Below are positions 44,687-56,719 of a stretch of DNA of 64,000 bases, piece by piece. Position 1 is the first letter of the stretch; the number at the start of each line of letters is the position of its first letter. The position numbers and the translations under genes were made by a program. The stretch is from Tipula vernalis. Taxonomy: Eukaryota > Arthropoda > Insecta > Diptera > Tipulidae. Under the pieces are notes generated by a model that searched no databases, was not told the DNA's origin, and saw only the letters and a program-made list of their open reading frames with translations. The stretch spans positions 259,789,368 through 259,853,367 of the forward strand of contig OY282560.1 of assembly GCA_958295665.1 (NCBI GenBank). The letters run 5' to 3'.

Positions 44687-45075
44687 CTATTTAGTTAGTT
44701 TATTTCTTAGCCATTTAGGTGGTTCTGCTTTTAAGGTTTGGGTACTCGGTGTTATTATTATTGGTGGCTCATCAGATGATAGTTCATAGTAGATTTCCAC
44801 TTGAGCATTGTTCCTTGCTATTCCTCTTATTACACCGAAATGTGTTAAATCATGTATTTTCGTTCTATCTTTAAGCGAATATGCAGGAAGATAAAAAAAA
44901 ATTAAATTCTTTTGCCTTTTGGTGCCGTCCATGTCAATCACCATTGGGACTACTGCCTGAGTGATTAACATAATCGGTAAATTGCTGATTTGTAATTGTA
45001 TGTTTTGGAGGGAAGTAAACGGCCGTTAGTACACATGTTCCAAACCATTCTTCTAGTGAAATATTACTTGTTTGT
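44687..45075 (-). pseudogene. LINE endonuclease relic (jockey/I-type)
   Basis: The minus strand reads VLTAVYFPPKHTITNQQF, the mid-endonuclease block, then shifts frame. It continues as KIHDLTHFGVIRGIARNNAQ and VEIYYELSSDEPPIIIT, the C-terminal endonuclease block where SSDHsP is normally catalytic. Here the key His is Glu (SSDEPP). Frame breaks plus the lost His mean it is dead. Confidence 0.65.
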
Positions 45076-47246
45076 ATCTAATCTTTTTTTATTTATTATG
45101 TTCATAACGCGTTATGGTTGATTTGATGAAGACGGCAGTTACACCATTTGCTTTTCCGTCCGGCTGTTTCGGTTATTGTTCTAGACTGAATTTCCGTTAA
45201 TTTTAAAAAAAGGTTTCATTAACTACTCCTGAGCTACATTTAACTACTCTTGAGCGGGGCGATATAAAATTTTGCGTCGGTTAATGACTTGATTTTTTCC
45301 GCAAGTTTGACGCCTCTCTTAAATAAATTGGCAAGAGCTTCTCGTTCTTAACCTTTGCTACTCTAGCTTCGGGAGCTTCGAACTGGAAAAACTGGGAAAC
45401 ATGTTTCCGCCTTTGTTCAATCCTTGCCGCCGTCGGCTAGCGAATGGCGCATAGTTGGGCTGAACAGTAAAATACCCCCCAATCTCGGTTACACTAATGG
45501 TTGTGCAGTATACAGACCTAAGTAGGTCAGTTTTACTATATTTATTGTATATCGACGATGAGTTCATCGTACTGTGTTCGTTATTTTTAATTTCATTAAT
45601 ATCAGATTTTCTTTGTATTAGAAACTTAATTTGTCGTTGATATGTATAACTAAATTTGGCGTTGATGCTTATTTTTCTCGTGTATTTTTGTGATTTGCTT
45701 TGGGCTATTGGCCCATCCTGTACATTCTATTTTGGTTTCTGAGTTGGAGAACACACGAACAGTAACAGATATCATAGTATAAACACAAACAGACATAAAG
45801 ACATTTTATAGAAATGATCAATTTGGACTCTTGTATACTCACGAGTAAGATGACCATTTCCGTTAAAAAAAACGTAAAAATAGGTTACAAACTTTATAGC
45901 CTACAATATCAATATTATATTGTTTCCTGAATTAAAACTGTATAACACAAAACCATGTCAAAATGATAAAAAAATACATTTCTTTCATTCTATCATAACA
46001 CTCAATTAGTTTCAATCAAATAAAGAACTTCCACATATGACATGGTATATTATATCAAAACAGTATCCAGGCTAATAAACAAAGCAACAGCAAAGTAAAA
46101 GAAATCTCATTAAATTAAACTGTTTTGGTTACTGAGAAGAAAAGCATGAAAACCGTCATCATCACATCAACGTTGATTAGTTAACAAAAAAAAAAACTGA
46201 ACGAATGACTAAACCACATCAACAATAACAACATAGATGTTGATGCTCATGATATTTGATATCTTGCTGAGACTGTTATATATCATCTTCTTATTGTTGT
46301 GGTTTTGCTCTCGTTTATTTTTAGGTTTTTTTGGGAGGAAGGGGGGGGGGCATATAGAGCGCATTATACATATTACCAAAAATATTATCATGATGATATG
46401 AAAACATGCTATTTACAATAGAGCCACCATCAACCAATATTATACAATTTATATACGAGTAAAGTTTGAAGTCAAAACTATATTATTCTATTAACTATAA
46501 AAGCAATAACCTTGTATGACGATTACATATTAATGATGTTTTGCCGCACTTTGGCTTTTCAATAAACTACAATATAATCGATATCTCGTAATTTGAAATG
46601 CACACGATACGTTTCGTGTGTGATGGTGAGAAATCGATAAAATCTCTCAATCTGAATATAGGCAAGTTTGTATTTATGTATGTATACCTAATCGTACGTC
46701 GGTCGGCACTTCAAATAAGGTAATCGCTTATTTTTTTTTTTTAATATTCGCTGATTAATGAATTATTTAATTTGAATTCAAAGTCACGTTCTTTTTGTAA
46801 GAACAATAACGTTGTACATAGATTTTTTATTTATGTACGTCACTTTATTTAAAAAGTCAATTAATGTGAATTACACATAAAAGAAATAAATGATTTGATT
46901 GTTAATTGCAGTTGACCGGAGATGGCCAATGCCACCATACACCCACTTTACATATAACAAAATCGCAGGCGGGAAAGGTTAATTAGTTATGAGACAAATC
47001 GGCCAGGTAACAGGCACCTAGGTATAGCGGAAAGATAGTAATTTTAGACAATACAATGACAACACAATTTAAATCTATTAATTATTTCCTAAAACTAGAA
47101 TCGAACCAAATCAGATTCAGCTGGATATTCTAAAACAGAAATTGAAATAATTAGTAGTTCTACTATTAAACTAATTATTGGCTTATAAACTTAAGAAGCA
47201 GCAGCTTCAACTTCCCCCCAAAAATTATTAGAAGTTAATACATTCA
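45076..47246. other. Interval with no identified gene
   Basis: AT-rich with a G run (46343-46350). The part at 45100-45560 could extend the LINE relic on the minus strand, but I see no clear motif. The rest holds nothing recognisable. Confidence 0.4.
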
Positions 47247-47341
47247 TTAGGCAGGCCACACACGTACAGTTTTAACTGACAGCTTTAACTGTGCAGTTAT
47301 AATTCACAAACGTTCAGTCTAATCCTTCAGTTATTATCATG

Positions 47342-48340
47342 GATTTGAATGAGCGGAACGATTTGGCTGCTCTCGGTGTGGTTTTTTAAATATTAAAAAA
47401 ATTAAATAAATTGGCTTCAAAAACGAAATGTATCTTCTTCCCATATAAATTTATTAAAAGAATTAAGTGAAGAAGAACCACTAGATTTTCTCAATTATTT
47501 GCGTATGACTGAAACAATGTACGAAAAACTGCTTTCATTAGTATCCCCTTTGATTAAGAAGAAACATACAGTCATGAGAAGGGCAATATCTCCACATGGA
47601 AGATTAACTGCTAACTTGAGATTTCTAGCAACAGGACGGGCATATGAGTGTCTCAAATTTTCGAAAAGAATATCTCCTCAAGCACTTGTTTACATATTTT
47701 ATAAATTAAAACATATTTATTTTTTTTATTAGGAAACATTTTTTATTTTTATAAATGAATCGAAATGAATTTAAAAAATCGACTTATTGTTAGTATCAAA
47801 TCAATTTTTGTTTTCACAATCTTCTATTCATCATCATTAAATTGTGAAAAATAAGAGGATGCTGTTGTGTCATGAGAATAGAAGGAAGAGGTCCAGTTGT
47901 TTCATGAAAAATTTATCGAACAAATGGACGGATTTCTGATGGCGGTGTTCTTCAGAACACATATTTCTTTGAAAATCTGGTGAATGAGAATTTACATATT
48001 CCTCAGCCTGACGATGTTTCCGAGAATTTCAAAAATGTTCCGTATGTTTTCGTTGCGGACGATGCGTTTCTTCTCAGAACGGATATTTTAAAGCCATTTA
48101 GGCAAGGACAATTAGATTCAGCCGAAAAAGAGGTTTTTAACTATCGATTATCTCGAGCAAGGCACATTGTCGAAAACGTTTTCGGGATACTTGCCTGACG
48201 GTTTCGTATTTTTCAAAAACCAATTAATTTAGAATCATTCAATGTGGAGAAGATCATAATGGCTACTTGTGTTTTATATAATTTTCTGATTGAACATCAA
48301 TCTCGTAAATACGCCCCTGCAAACTGTTTGTATCAAAAAA
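47342..48340 (+). pseudogene. Harbinger (HARBI1-type) transposase relic
   Basis: An N-terminal piece (FLNYLRMTETMYEKLLSLV, then RLTANLRFLATGRAYECLKF) ends at SPQAL near 47685. The frame is then replaced by 230 bp of AT-rich sequence. From about 47918 it resumes TNGRISDGGVLQ, VPYVFVADDAFLLRTDILKP (catalytic Asp) and FNYRLSRARHIVENVFGIL (catalytic Glu). A TGA at 48196-48198 interrupts the latter, before MATCVLYNFLI. The segment carrying the first catalytic Asp is missing. It would cut and paste the element with the MADF protein as partner. Confidence 0.85.
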
Positions 48341-48387
48341 ATCGTAATGACGGGTCTATTATTTCTATTGGTTGCGATAGTTATCAA

Positions 48388-48738
48388 TCAAACATGATTC
48401 CACTTCAATGTCGTCGAGGAAAAATTTCTATTGATGCAAAACAAATTAGAAATAATTTTATGAACTATTTCATGAATGATGGCATAATCCGATTCAACTT
48501 TTCTATGTTCTTTCCGAAAAGCGGATCTTAAGCTATTCATTTTTGCTGTAACACATTTTTTTTCAGCACCAGGTTCTGTTTCTTTTAACTTAATCACTAA
48601 CTTGTTGTAGGCAGCATCTTTTTTGGCACGGTCATGAAAATCACTACATTTGACTTGCCACAATCAAGGTGCGGATCTATATATGTATTCCAATAAAATC
48701 CTCAATAACTTGGTTATGTTTACGTGACATGATGTTCA
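48388..48738 (-). pseudogene. MADF/SANT-like DNA-binding accessory protein of the Harbinger element
   Basis: From ATG near 48738 (MNIMSRKHNQVIEDF), a frame break near 48690, then CSDFHDRAKKDAAYNKLVIKL, PGAEKKCVTAKMNSLRSAF and KEHRKVESD. These are the conserved tryptophan/basic blocks of a MADF domain. Its 3' end overlaps the transposase end on the opposite strand. In this superfamily such proteins help the transposase enter the nucleus and bind ends. Confidence 0.75.
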
Positions 48739-49069
48739 TTTTTATTTACTTCAAAATAAAATGGAAATTTTATAAATAGTCGAACTAGTTTTGTATAATT
48801 CAATGTTTTAATTATTATATGAAACGTCCTCTCATCTAAAATTTCGACACAAAACTGAGAACTGTGCAGTTAAACCCCCACACACGTTCAGTTCAGTTAA
48901 TCGTTTCAGTTAAAAATATAAAAATTTTAAAGTTCTCAGTTAAACTGAACAGTTAAGTTTAACTGAACTGAAATACCCACACACGTACAGTTTAAACTGA
49001 CAGTTTTAACTGTCAGTTAAAACTGTACGTGTGTGGCCTGCCTTAGTTAATTTATACGACCGATAAAAA

Positions 49070-49271
49070 TATTTTATTTTATAATCAAATCCTTTAAATA
49101 ATCCTAAACTAATTTCCGTCGACATTTTGACGTCTCAATTTAATTATAATGAAAATGGCAAAAGACTACTAGATAAAATTTCAAAAATGAAATTTATACT
49201 TGGTAGTAGTGAATAATGAACGAAGAGACTACTAGATAAACTAGCAGTGAATAATGAATATCATTATAATG
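49070..49271. repeat. Repeat R, copy 2, left part
   Basis: Matches 41070-41275 at about 90%. It ends with the 40 bp stretch ACTAGATAAACTAGCAGTG..CATTATAAT, which is repeated at 49641. Confidence 0.85.
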
Positions 49272-49640
49272 GGGCATGCTTATAGTTAAAATGTTTGCCG
49301 CTCTTTTTTAAGGCAGCACCATTATGTCAAGGATAGAATGACAATTGTCATTTAAGTTTTGTATATAAATGTATGACGAAATAAATAACATGAAACTATT
49401 TTCATATTTTAAAATACATTTAAGTGATTTCAATTTCACTAATAACAGAAATTGTAAACATGGAATCCTTAGCGCGTTTAGTTGTTTTAAATAGATAAAC
49501 AAATGTTTCTTTTTAATAAAATCGATTTAAATTTGTGATTTGTATTAACCTTAAAAATGTTGTAAGCTAAGCCACCGAAATAAATATTTAAAAATATTGA
49601 TACAATCTGGTTTTATATAAGTTGACACTACTTTTACGTT
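49272..49640. other. 369 bp insert splitting repeat R copy 2
   Basis: Not present in R copy 1. Flanked by a 40 bp direct repeat (49232-49271 and 49641-49680). AT-rich with no domain and no clear terminal repeats. Confidence 0.6.
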
Positions 49641-49724
49641 ACTAGATAAACTAGCAATGAATAATGAATATCATTATAATTGAAGAAACAAACGTATAAT
49701 GAGTATATTATACGTTAGTCGTGG
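49641..49724. repeat. Repeat R, copy 2, right part with empty hAT site
   Basis: Continues R to TATTATACGTTAGTCGTGG. The hAT-like element of copy 1 is absent here. Confidence 0.85.
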
Positions 49725-50489
49725 ACAAAATAATGTTGCACATTTTTGGTAATCATTTTATATATCAGCATTAACAATTTACATTTAGTAATCTTTCCAG
49801 ACGAAAATAACTATTTAAATAATAATTTAGGGTGATAGATTTTTGTAACATGAAATACATAATTCAAGGCTCTTTTCTGCAAAATTTCTAGTGCGTTTAA
49901 TTTGTACGTATATATCATAGTTGTCCTAAATAGAATTTAAATAAATAAGTAGTGATTGAATATTTCAATTATACAACAAAAGTAGTGACGGTTTTCCGAG
50001 ATAGAATTTTATTCTTTTTGTACGCTTTATAAGTACATATTGTTATGAACTGGGCTTCATACTACAATAACTAAGGACGAAATGAGTTTATTTGATCGAT
50101 AGTACGATAACAAATAAACAAGGAAGGGCAATAACCGTTAGGCCATAACTGTTAACTCATTAATTTAACTACTTCCTAATCTGAAAGTATTTTTTTAAAA
50201 CACATAATAATCATTCAACGGACCTATTCAACGTAGTTGGGTTTCTTTGAGAACTTCTTTTGTCGTTGACATTGGCAAAATAGCTGATGAGAATGAGAGA
50301 CTCCACACTTTGTCTATACGAAGTATAGAATGGGAAATGCTATGAATAAAATAGTTTTTTTAGTGAATTATAAGGTGACATTTTACACCATTTGGTTAAC
50401 ATTGTACATTACGATGTATATTTTGAAAACCCCGGAAAATAGAAAATTTTTAAAATTTATTCAAGGTATTTCAAATTTATGCACTCTTA

Positions 50490-50830
50490 GCTTCAATAAG
50501 AACCATAAAAATATTTTTTCCTGCTTTCAGTTTACAAAAAGTTCTGATATAAAACATAAAGAAAAATGCTCCGAAGTAAAGAAAATATCGGCTGAAGTTC
50601 CTCAAAAAAGTGTTCTGGTGCCGATAAACTATATACACGAGACATACCAAGCACAAAAGAAACAAGTCTGGCGTCCTTTGAGTGGTTGACGAAATTAAAT
50701 CTATACATATAAACTTCATCAACAAAAATGTTAACTGGTTACTTGTTCGACTGAATTCGCAACCAATTCTACATGCCAACATGGCACAATACTACGAAGT
50801 GACAATTGACGCTAAACAATATATTTAATT
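50490..50830 (+). pseudogene. jockey reverse transcriptase relic
   Basis: VKKISAEVPQKSVLVPINYIHETYQ corresponds to the 'AGVPQGSVLGP' RT block, and downstream nucleotides (TGAATTCGCAACCAATTC..CATGC) match 12033-12060. The catalytic block is lost. Same family as 10.2-12.96 kb. Confidence 0.65.
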
Positions 50831-51407
50831 AAATTTAAATTATTGAACTATCTCTTCCCACTCGACCTTTATTCAGGCTGCCAATATGAATAGACTAAAC
50901 ATGTTTTACATAACTACAGAAAATGCGTTTTGAGAAAATCGATATCAAAGTTTCGAAGCCAGTGCATTTTTCAGTTAAAATGAAATAATTATTTGCATAC
51001 CAAGTGGCGGTAAGTATATTTTGCTTTTTAAGATGGAAGTTTGTAGTCAGAAGTGATAGGTGAAGCCGAGGGCTACAATTCAAGAGATGCGCATAATGTT
51101 TTTTTTTTTACTACAAACAGAATAATATTGGTGCTAGATTCGTAGCAAATTACAGTAGTAAACAAAATTATGAAATTGTGTCTCACTATCGACCATTTTT
51201 CAATAAAGACAATTGGGTGTTGGGTGCGTCTCATTGTGGTAGGGGTTGACCGTCTATAGCCATGTATCTCGTGGTCTATATTCCAATGCTGCAACTATGT
51301 AGAAACCACCAAATATGTCTAGTATACCTCCACGTGGTAACACCTGAGCAACGATGTGATGCATCGGCTTAATACTAGAGGCGAGTGCAGTACACTATAA
51401 ATGAGCA

Positions 51408-52139
51408 ATGAGCGGAACAAATATGGAAACTAATACCCCGGGTGGTACACCTGTTGCTCAGGTAAATTCACCCTCTTCGGAGGTCGGTCTTATGGAATCT
51501 GGAGGAGACCAGCCATCGCTATACTACAATTATGTTAACCAATTCCAAGACATGTTGGTGAATAAACCAACTCAATTGAGTGAAACAGAAAAGAATAATT
51601 CACATCCCTTCTAGAGGAGTAAGAAAGTATATTATTCTCCGAAAAGAAGCAGTAGTCCTTCCATTTGGGCTAGCAGCCACAACACTCGTTCTCCAAAAGA
51701 AGAAAAGCTTCACAATGAATTGTGTAAAACTAATAATGCATAATTTGAAGCCAACAATATAAACAAGCAACTGATTGTTACAATTGCATGGATACAGGAG
51801 CGTATGAAGACGCTTGAAAACGAAGTTAAAGCTCTTAAGCCAAAGGAGGACATCGGTTCTACTCCTAACCAGAATATAACTCCACAAGAGTACCATACGG
51901 ATGAAGAAGAACTAGCTCGAGAAACTGAGTGAATAAGAGTTAAAGGTGGGAGAAAAAAAAGGAAACGGAATAATACGCCCTCCCCACCTCAATTAAAGGA
52001 TGATTTTCCAAATATTATCCAGAAACAATCAAAAAAAAATACCTCCACCACCACCAATAGTACTCTAAGAGAAAATAAAAACAATAACTACCACTGATAA
52101 GGGTAATGCAAAGGTAATGAATGGAAACACCATCAAAAT
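51408..52139 (+). pseudogene. jockey ORF1, 5' part, interrupted by the BEL element
   Basis: ATG at 51408 begins MSGTNMETNTPGGTPVAQ and reads to a frame break near 51600. A second frame carries QERMKTLENEVKALKPKED and TDEEELARETE (51790-51930), a stop, then basic residues. It ends at MNGNTIKI at the LTR edge. The same ORF resumes right of the BEL element at 60804. Confidence 0.72.
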
Positions 52140-52563
52140 TGTTGAATCACGGATCAACAGGTTTTAAAATTATGTTATCTCAAAATGCTCAATATGCATT
52201 TTGTATTAAACTTATCTTTTTATATTTAAAATTATATTAATGTGTACATGTTTCATGTTACCTCAAAATGCTCAATATGCATTTTGTATATAAATTATAT
52301 TTTTTTTTTGCACTTTTTGATAATGTGAGAAAATTAGTATATGTTATGTATATATTCTGTACATACATAACATATAGAATGTAGAATGTAGTGTAGAATG
52401 TATCACATTTTGTATAAATAGCACGGAATATGGTAAAATAAAGCAGAATTAAAACGAACGTTAAACTAGTTTAATTAAAAGTTCTCTCGAGTATTCGCTT
52501 GGCCCTTTCCTGGTAACCAGGCTAATACTCCCACAAATTCAAAGCAGAGGCTTGAGTTTTTCA
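52140..52563 (+). repeat. 5' LTR of the BEL element
   Basis: TGTTGAATCACGG..GAGTTTTTCA. It contains an 83 bp internal direct duplication carrying CAAAATGCTCAATATGCATTTTG (imperfect palindrome) and a TATAAATAGCAC promoter-like box near 52414. Confidence 0.95.
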
Positions 52564-52581
52564 TGGTCCTTCGAGCCGGAT
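52564..52581 (+). other. Primer binding site of the BEL element
   Basis: TGGTCCTTCGAGCCGGAT directly follows the LTR. This TGGTCCTTCGAGC form is familiar from insect BEL/Pao elements. Confidence 0.75.
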
Positions 52582-52877
52582 GCGCTACAAAGAGCGTATT
52601 CCGCAATCAGCAAGTCCGAAGCCAGTCAACAACAATCGGATATTCAGTGCCATCTTTACCACAAGAGGAGCCAAATTCCGAGGCTAGTAAAACAACAAGT
52701 CGGACAAGCAGGTATTGACGTCGTTCCAGACGAACCATCTGTAAATCAACAAGCGCTACACAGAGCGCATTTCCCGAGCCGATAACAACAATCGGGAAAG
52801 ACTGCGGCTGACGTCGTTCCAGACGTAACGGCAGCAAAAATTTGATACGCCACAACCAGCGTAAATTAATTAACAAC

Positions 52878-55800
52878 ATGGAGAGCAAACTACGGCTGCA
52901 GGCAGAAATTGCCGAAGAAATAACAACGTTGCAGAGAAATTATGGCAAAGATAGTTTATCCTGCGAAACTAAGTCGTACTTGGAATCGCGGATAGCAAAG
53001 GTAAAGGCTTTATACGTGAAGTATTTAGCAGGCGACGAAGAAATTCGTGCTGCAGAGCCACCGCTAGATTCAAGTCATCCATACCTCAAAAAGAGGAAAG
53101 AAGTTTCGGAGAATTACGAGATTCTGATAGCTGACATGCGCCAACGGTTAAACGCCGGACCTCCATTAACACCAACAATACCGACGGCGGATATTTCACA
53201 ACTTCAGCAATTCGATATCAGCGGATATGACGAGTTTGTGGTTACGCCACCCGATATCCCGGGTTTCGGTGCAAAAACCCATGCTCCGTCAAACAACAAC
53301 GAGGGGGCAGAGCCGAAGCAAAGTGAAAGCGATGAACCCCAACAACATTCATCGCTACATGGCAACGAGCGAGACACATCTGATGGCATCAGGCAGTTGC
53401 TAAAAAAACAGGACGTGCTAATGCGTCAATTGTACAAAAAAATCGGGTCAATTGATTACGCCTTAGAAATGGGAGAAGTTACAAAGGAATATGTGCAACT
53501 AAAGGTTCATCAGTTGCAAAAGGGAGTAGACCAAATTGATGAGCTGCATACTACTATCATGGTGGAGTCAGAGGAAGAACATCGGACAGATAATTATTTC
53601 ATAAACAACTACCATGACACCTTGCAGGATAAAGTGGAAACAACAATTATTCGACTGCAGCAAGCTCAGATTGAGGCAAAAGAAGTTTCAACAGGTTGTA
53701 CCAAGCTCCCAAAAAAGGAAATTCCCACTTTTTCCGGAGATTATGAGCAGTGGAGTTCATTCAACGACATTTTTACCGAAGTTATTCATAGGAATAAGAA
53801 AATTTCCGATACGGTGAAAATGACGTACCTAAAATCTCACGTTCAGAAGAGTGCGGCCCAGCTGATCCGTCACCTATCAACAACGGGTGAGAATTACAGA
53901 GCGGCCTGGGACTTGCTTCAGGCAAGATTTGAAAATCCAAGATTATTGGCGAGCAAGTATTTCAACACATTGTTGTCATTACCAACCATACAAGTAGCCA
54001 CTGCCGGGCCAATTCGTAACCATCACGATACTGCAAAGGAGATGTTGCACAATATAGAACGACTACAAATGTCCATCCCATTTGAGTCATTTGTGGCATT
54101 TATATTGCTAAAGAAGTTAGATCCCGATACCGCTAGGCTGTATGAAACAACATTAGCCAAACCTCGACAAGTTCCAAACATAAAAGAATACTTCAATTTT
54201 ATGGAGAGAAGATTCCAGTCTTTGGAAACCATGGGGAGCGCCAAACCAACAACGGTAAGAGCACCTCCACTGACCATGCCACCATTATATAGAGTGGTTG
54301 CAGCGACGTCCATCAACAAATGTCTGGTCAAACCTTGCAGAGAAAATCACAGGCTGGATCAATGCAGCCAATTCAGGGAAATGTCGACACTGGATAGAGC
54401 AAGGTTGATAAATGAGTCCGGCCGCTGTGTTCGTTGCCTCTCCCAAGCTCATAAGAGAGGTGATTGTAGAGCGGTAGTATGTATTGTCTGCAAGGGGCAA
54501 CATCACACCCTTCTGCATTGCAACAACGCCGCTACAACGAGCATGAGCACAGCTAAGACTTTCCTGGTCAACCAACAAGGACCTGTGCTATTACCAACTG
54601 CACTAATTAAAGCAACAACTAGCAATGGGCAGATCATCTTGTTAAGGGCCTTGATAGATTCTGGATCTCAAGCCACTTTAATATCATCAAAGGCTGCCAA
54701 CCTATTGAATATTAGAAGACAAAAAACCCACGTCAACATTTCGGGTATAGGCGGAAATAATGCTGGAATATGTCGGCAGACTATCAACGTCGAGATAGCA
54801 CCAAGATTCTTTGGAGGTTTTCGTTTGAATATCGATGCCTTAATATTTGATAAACTGGCGCAACAGCTTCCTGAGACCAACATCAATGTCGACAAATGGA
54901 AGCATCTCCACAACATACAGTTAGCGGATCCACAATACAATATGTCACAACCCATTGACCTGGTAATTGGTGCGGACTATTACCCATTATTAGTAACCAA
55001 CGATATCCTGAAGGGAGAACGCCATGAACCCATGGCTCAAAGTACGGAATTTGGGTGGACCATTATTGGTAACTTAGGAGCCCTTGCAGACCAAACAATA
55101 ACAAGCATGGTGACTACCAAGACGATTGAGGAACAACTAAAATTATTCATCGAAAACGACAATATTCCAGAGGAAAGGAGCCGCACTGAGGAAGAAATCA
55201 AGATTGAGTCACATTTTGAGTCAACTGTAGAGCACTGCCCCGATGGAAGATACATGGTGAGGATTCCATTTAAGACAAATAATATCAACTTGGGGGAGTC
55301 AAGACGAACAGCGGTAGCCAGATTATTACAGCTCGAAAGAAAGTTCGACAAGGATGCATCTTTCAAGCAGAATTATCATCAGTTCATGCAAGAATACATT
55401 GACCTAAAACATATGAAGATAATCAACACAGAGTCTGAACGCTTGAAAGCGAGTGAAAGCTATTATATACCACATCATGGCATTATAAAGCAAGATAGTA
55501 CAACTACCAAACTCCGGGTCGTTTTCGACGCTTCTGCAAAAACAACTACGGGAGTGTCACTAAATGATTTAATGATGACTGGCCCAAAATTGCAAGAGGA
55601 CTTAGTTGACATTCTCCTCCGGTGGCGTAGACACAAATTCGTCATAACCGCTGATATCGAAAAAATGTACAGACAAATTTGGATTCATAAACGGGATCGA
55701 GATTTTCAGCGCATATTATGGCGAAATGATCCAACAAAACCTATGGCCACCTACAGACTAAACACTGTTACATATGGCACCACCGCTGCCAGCTTCTTAG

Positions 55801-55958
55801 CCGTAAGAGCGTTATTAAAACTAGCAGAAGATAATAGCAGTATCTATCCAACCGCTGCTAAAATTCTATCATCAGATTTGTACGTAGATGATCTTTTAAC
55901 TGGAGGTGACAGCAAGGCGGAAATAATCTTGGCCGTGAATCAGCTAACACGGAGCTAG
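52878..55958 (+). pseudogene. BEL gag-protease-RT portion (1026 codons to the stop after the frameshift)
   Basis: First ATG at 52878 (MESKLRLQAEIAEEI); the upstream extension starts with TTG. A helical gag region (DUF1759-like: PKKEIPTFSGDYEQWSSFND, 53707-53766) is followed by cysteine motifs (CVRCLSQAHKRGDC, CIVCKGQHHTLLHC, 54426-54520). An A17-type protease (ALIDSGSQATLI, near 54648) and an RT (LRVVFDASAKT, ADIEKMYRQIWIH, YVDDLLTGG at 55881) come next. After the YVDD block the frame is lost by an apparent 1 bp deletion near 55935 and stops at 55956. Up to there all catalytic residues are in place. Confidence 0.9.
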
Positions 55959-56707
55959 GCGGAATGACTCTAAGGAAATGGGCTTCGAATTCTGCGGACG
56001 TTCTGGATCATATTCCCAGTGAATTGCATCGTACAGGCAACCTATCAATCAAGCTAAATGATTCCGTCAAAACCTTAGGGATAATATATCATCCCCTTGT
56101 GGACGTTTTTAAGTTCAATGTATCCGAATTGCATCTATCCGATTGCAATCCAACAAAGCGTTCATTGTTATCAGATTCCTCAAAATTATTCGACCCCATA
56201 GGATGGCTATCACCAATAACCATCACGGCCAAACTGATGATGCAAGAAGCTTGGAGAATTGGAATAGATTGGGATGAAACATTACCAGCAACATTAAACA
56301 CTAGCTGGGTTAAGTACAAAGAGGAGATGTCAATAATGACGGATATTGCAATTCCTCGATGGATTGGTATAACGAGGGAGTCATCAATTGAGCTTCATGG
56401 ATTTGCAGATGCATCAGAGATGGCATACGCTGCCGTGGTATATTGCCGAAACATCGACAGTATGAGCAACAATACCACAAACTTATTAATGTCAAAAACA
56501 CGAGTGGCCCCTATCAAAACAAAGCTGCCAATTCCACGTCTTGAGTTAAACGCAGCATTGCTATTGGCAAAACTGATGAATCATGTTCAGAGTGCTATGG
56601 GACTCAATAACGTCAAAACGTATGCCTGGTCCGATTCAACAATTACATTGTGTTGGATAAAGGGGGAACCAAACCGGTTCCAAACATTTGTGGCAAATAG
56701 AATATAG
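55940..56707 (+). pseudogene. BEL pol middle part: RT end and RNase H start
   Basis: Resumes in another register with GGMTLRKWASNS. DSSKLFDPIGWLSPITITAK and ELHGFADASEMAYAAVVY (the BEL RNase H opening) follow, then LPIPRLELNAALLLAKL and YAWSDSTITLCWI. A TAG at 56705-56707 interrupts NRI-AINSMLP in the same frame as the next ORF; a CAG-to-TAG change is the simplest cause. Confidence 0.88.
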
Positions 56708-56719
56708 GCTATAAATAGT

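Larger units (their letters stand above)
47250..49042. mobile_element. PIF/Harbinger DNA transposon, decayed
   Basis: The terminal repeat GGCAGGCCACACACGTACAG and its inverse extend to about 33 bp (..TTTTAACTGACAG). They are flanked by TTA on both sides (47247-47249 and 49043-49045), the 3 bp target of this superfamily. Inside are a plus-strand transposase and a minus-strand MADF gene, the usual two-gene layout. CCACACACGTTCAG/ACGTACAG motifs are repeated near the right end. Confidence 0.9.
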
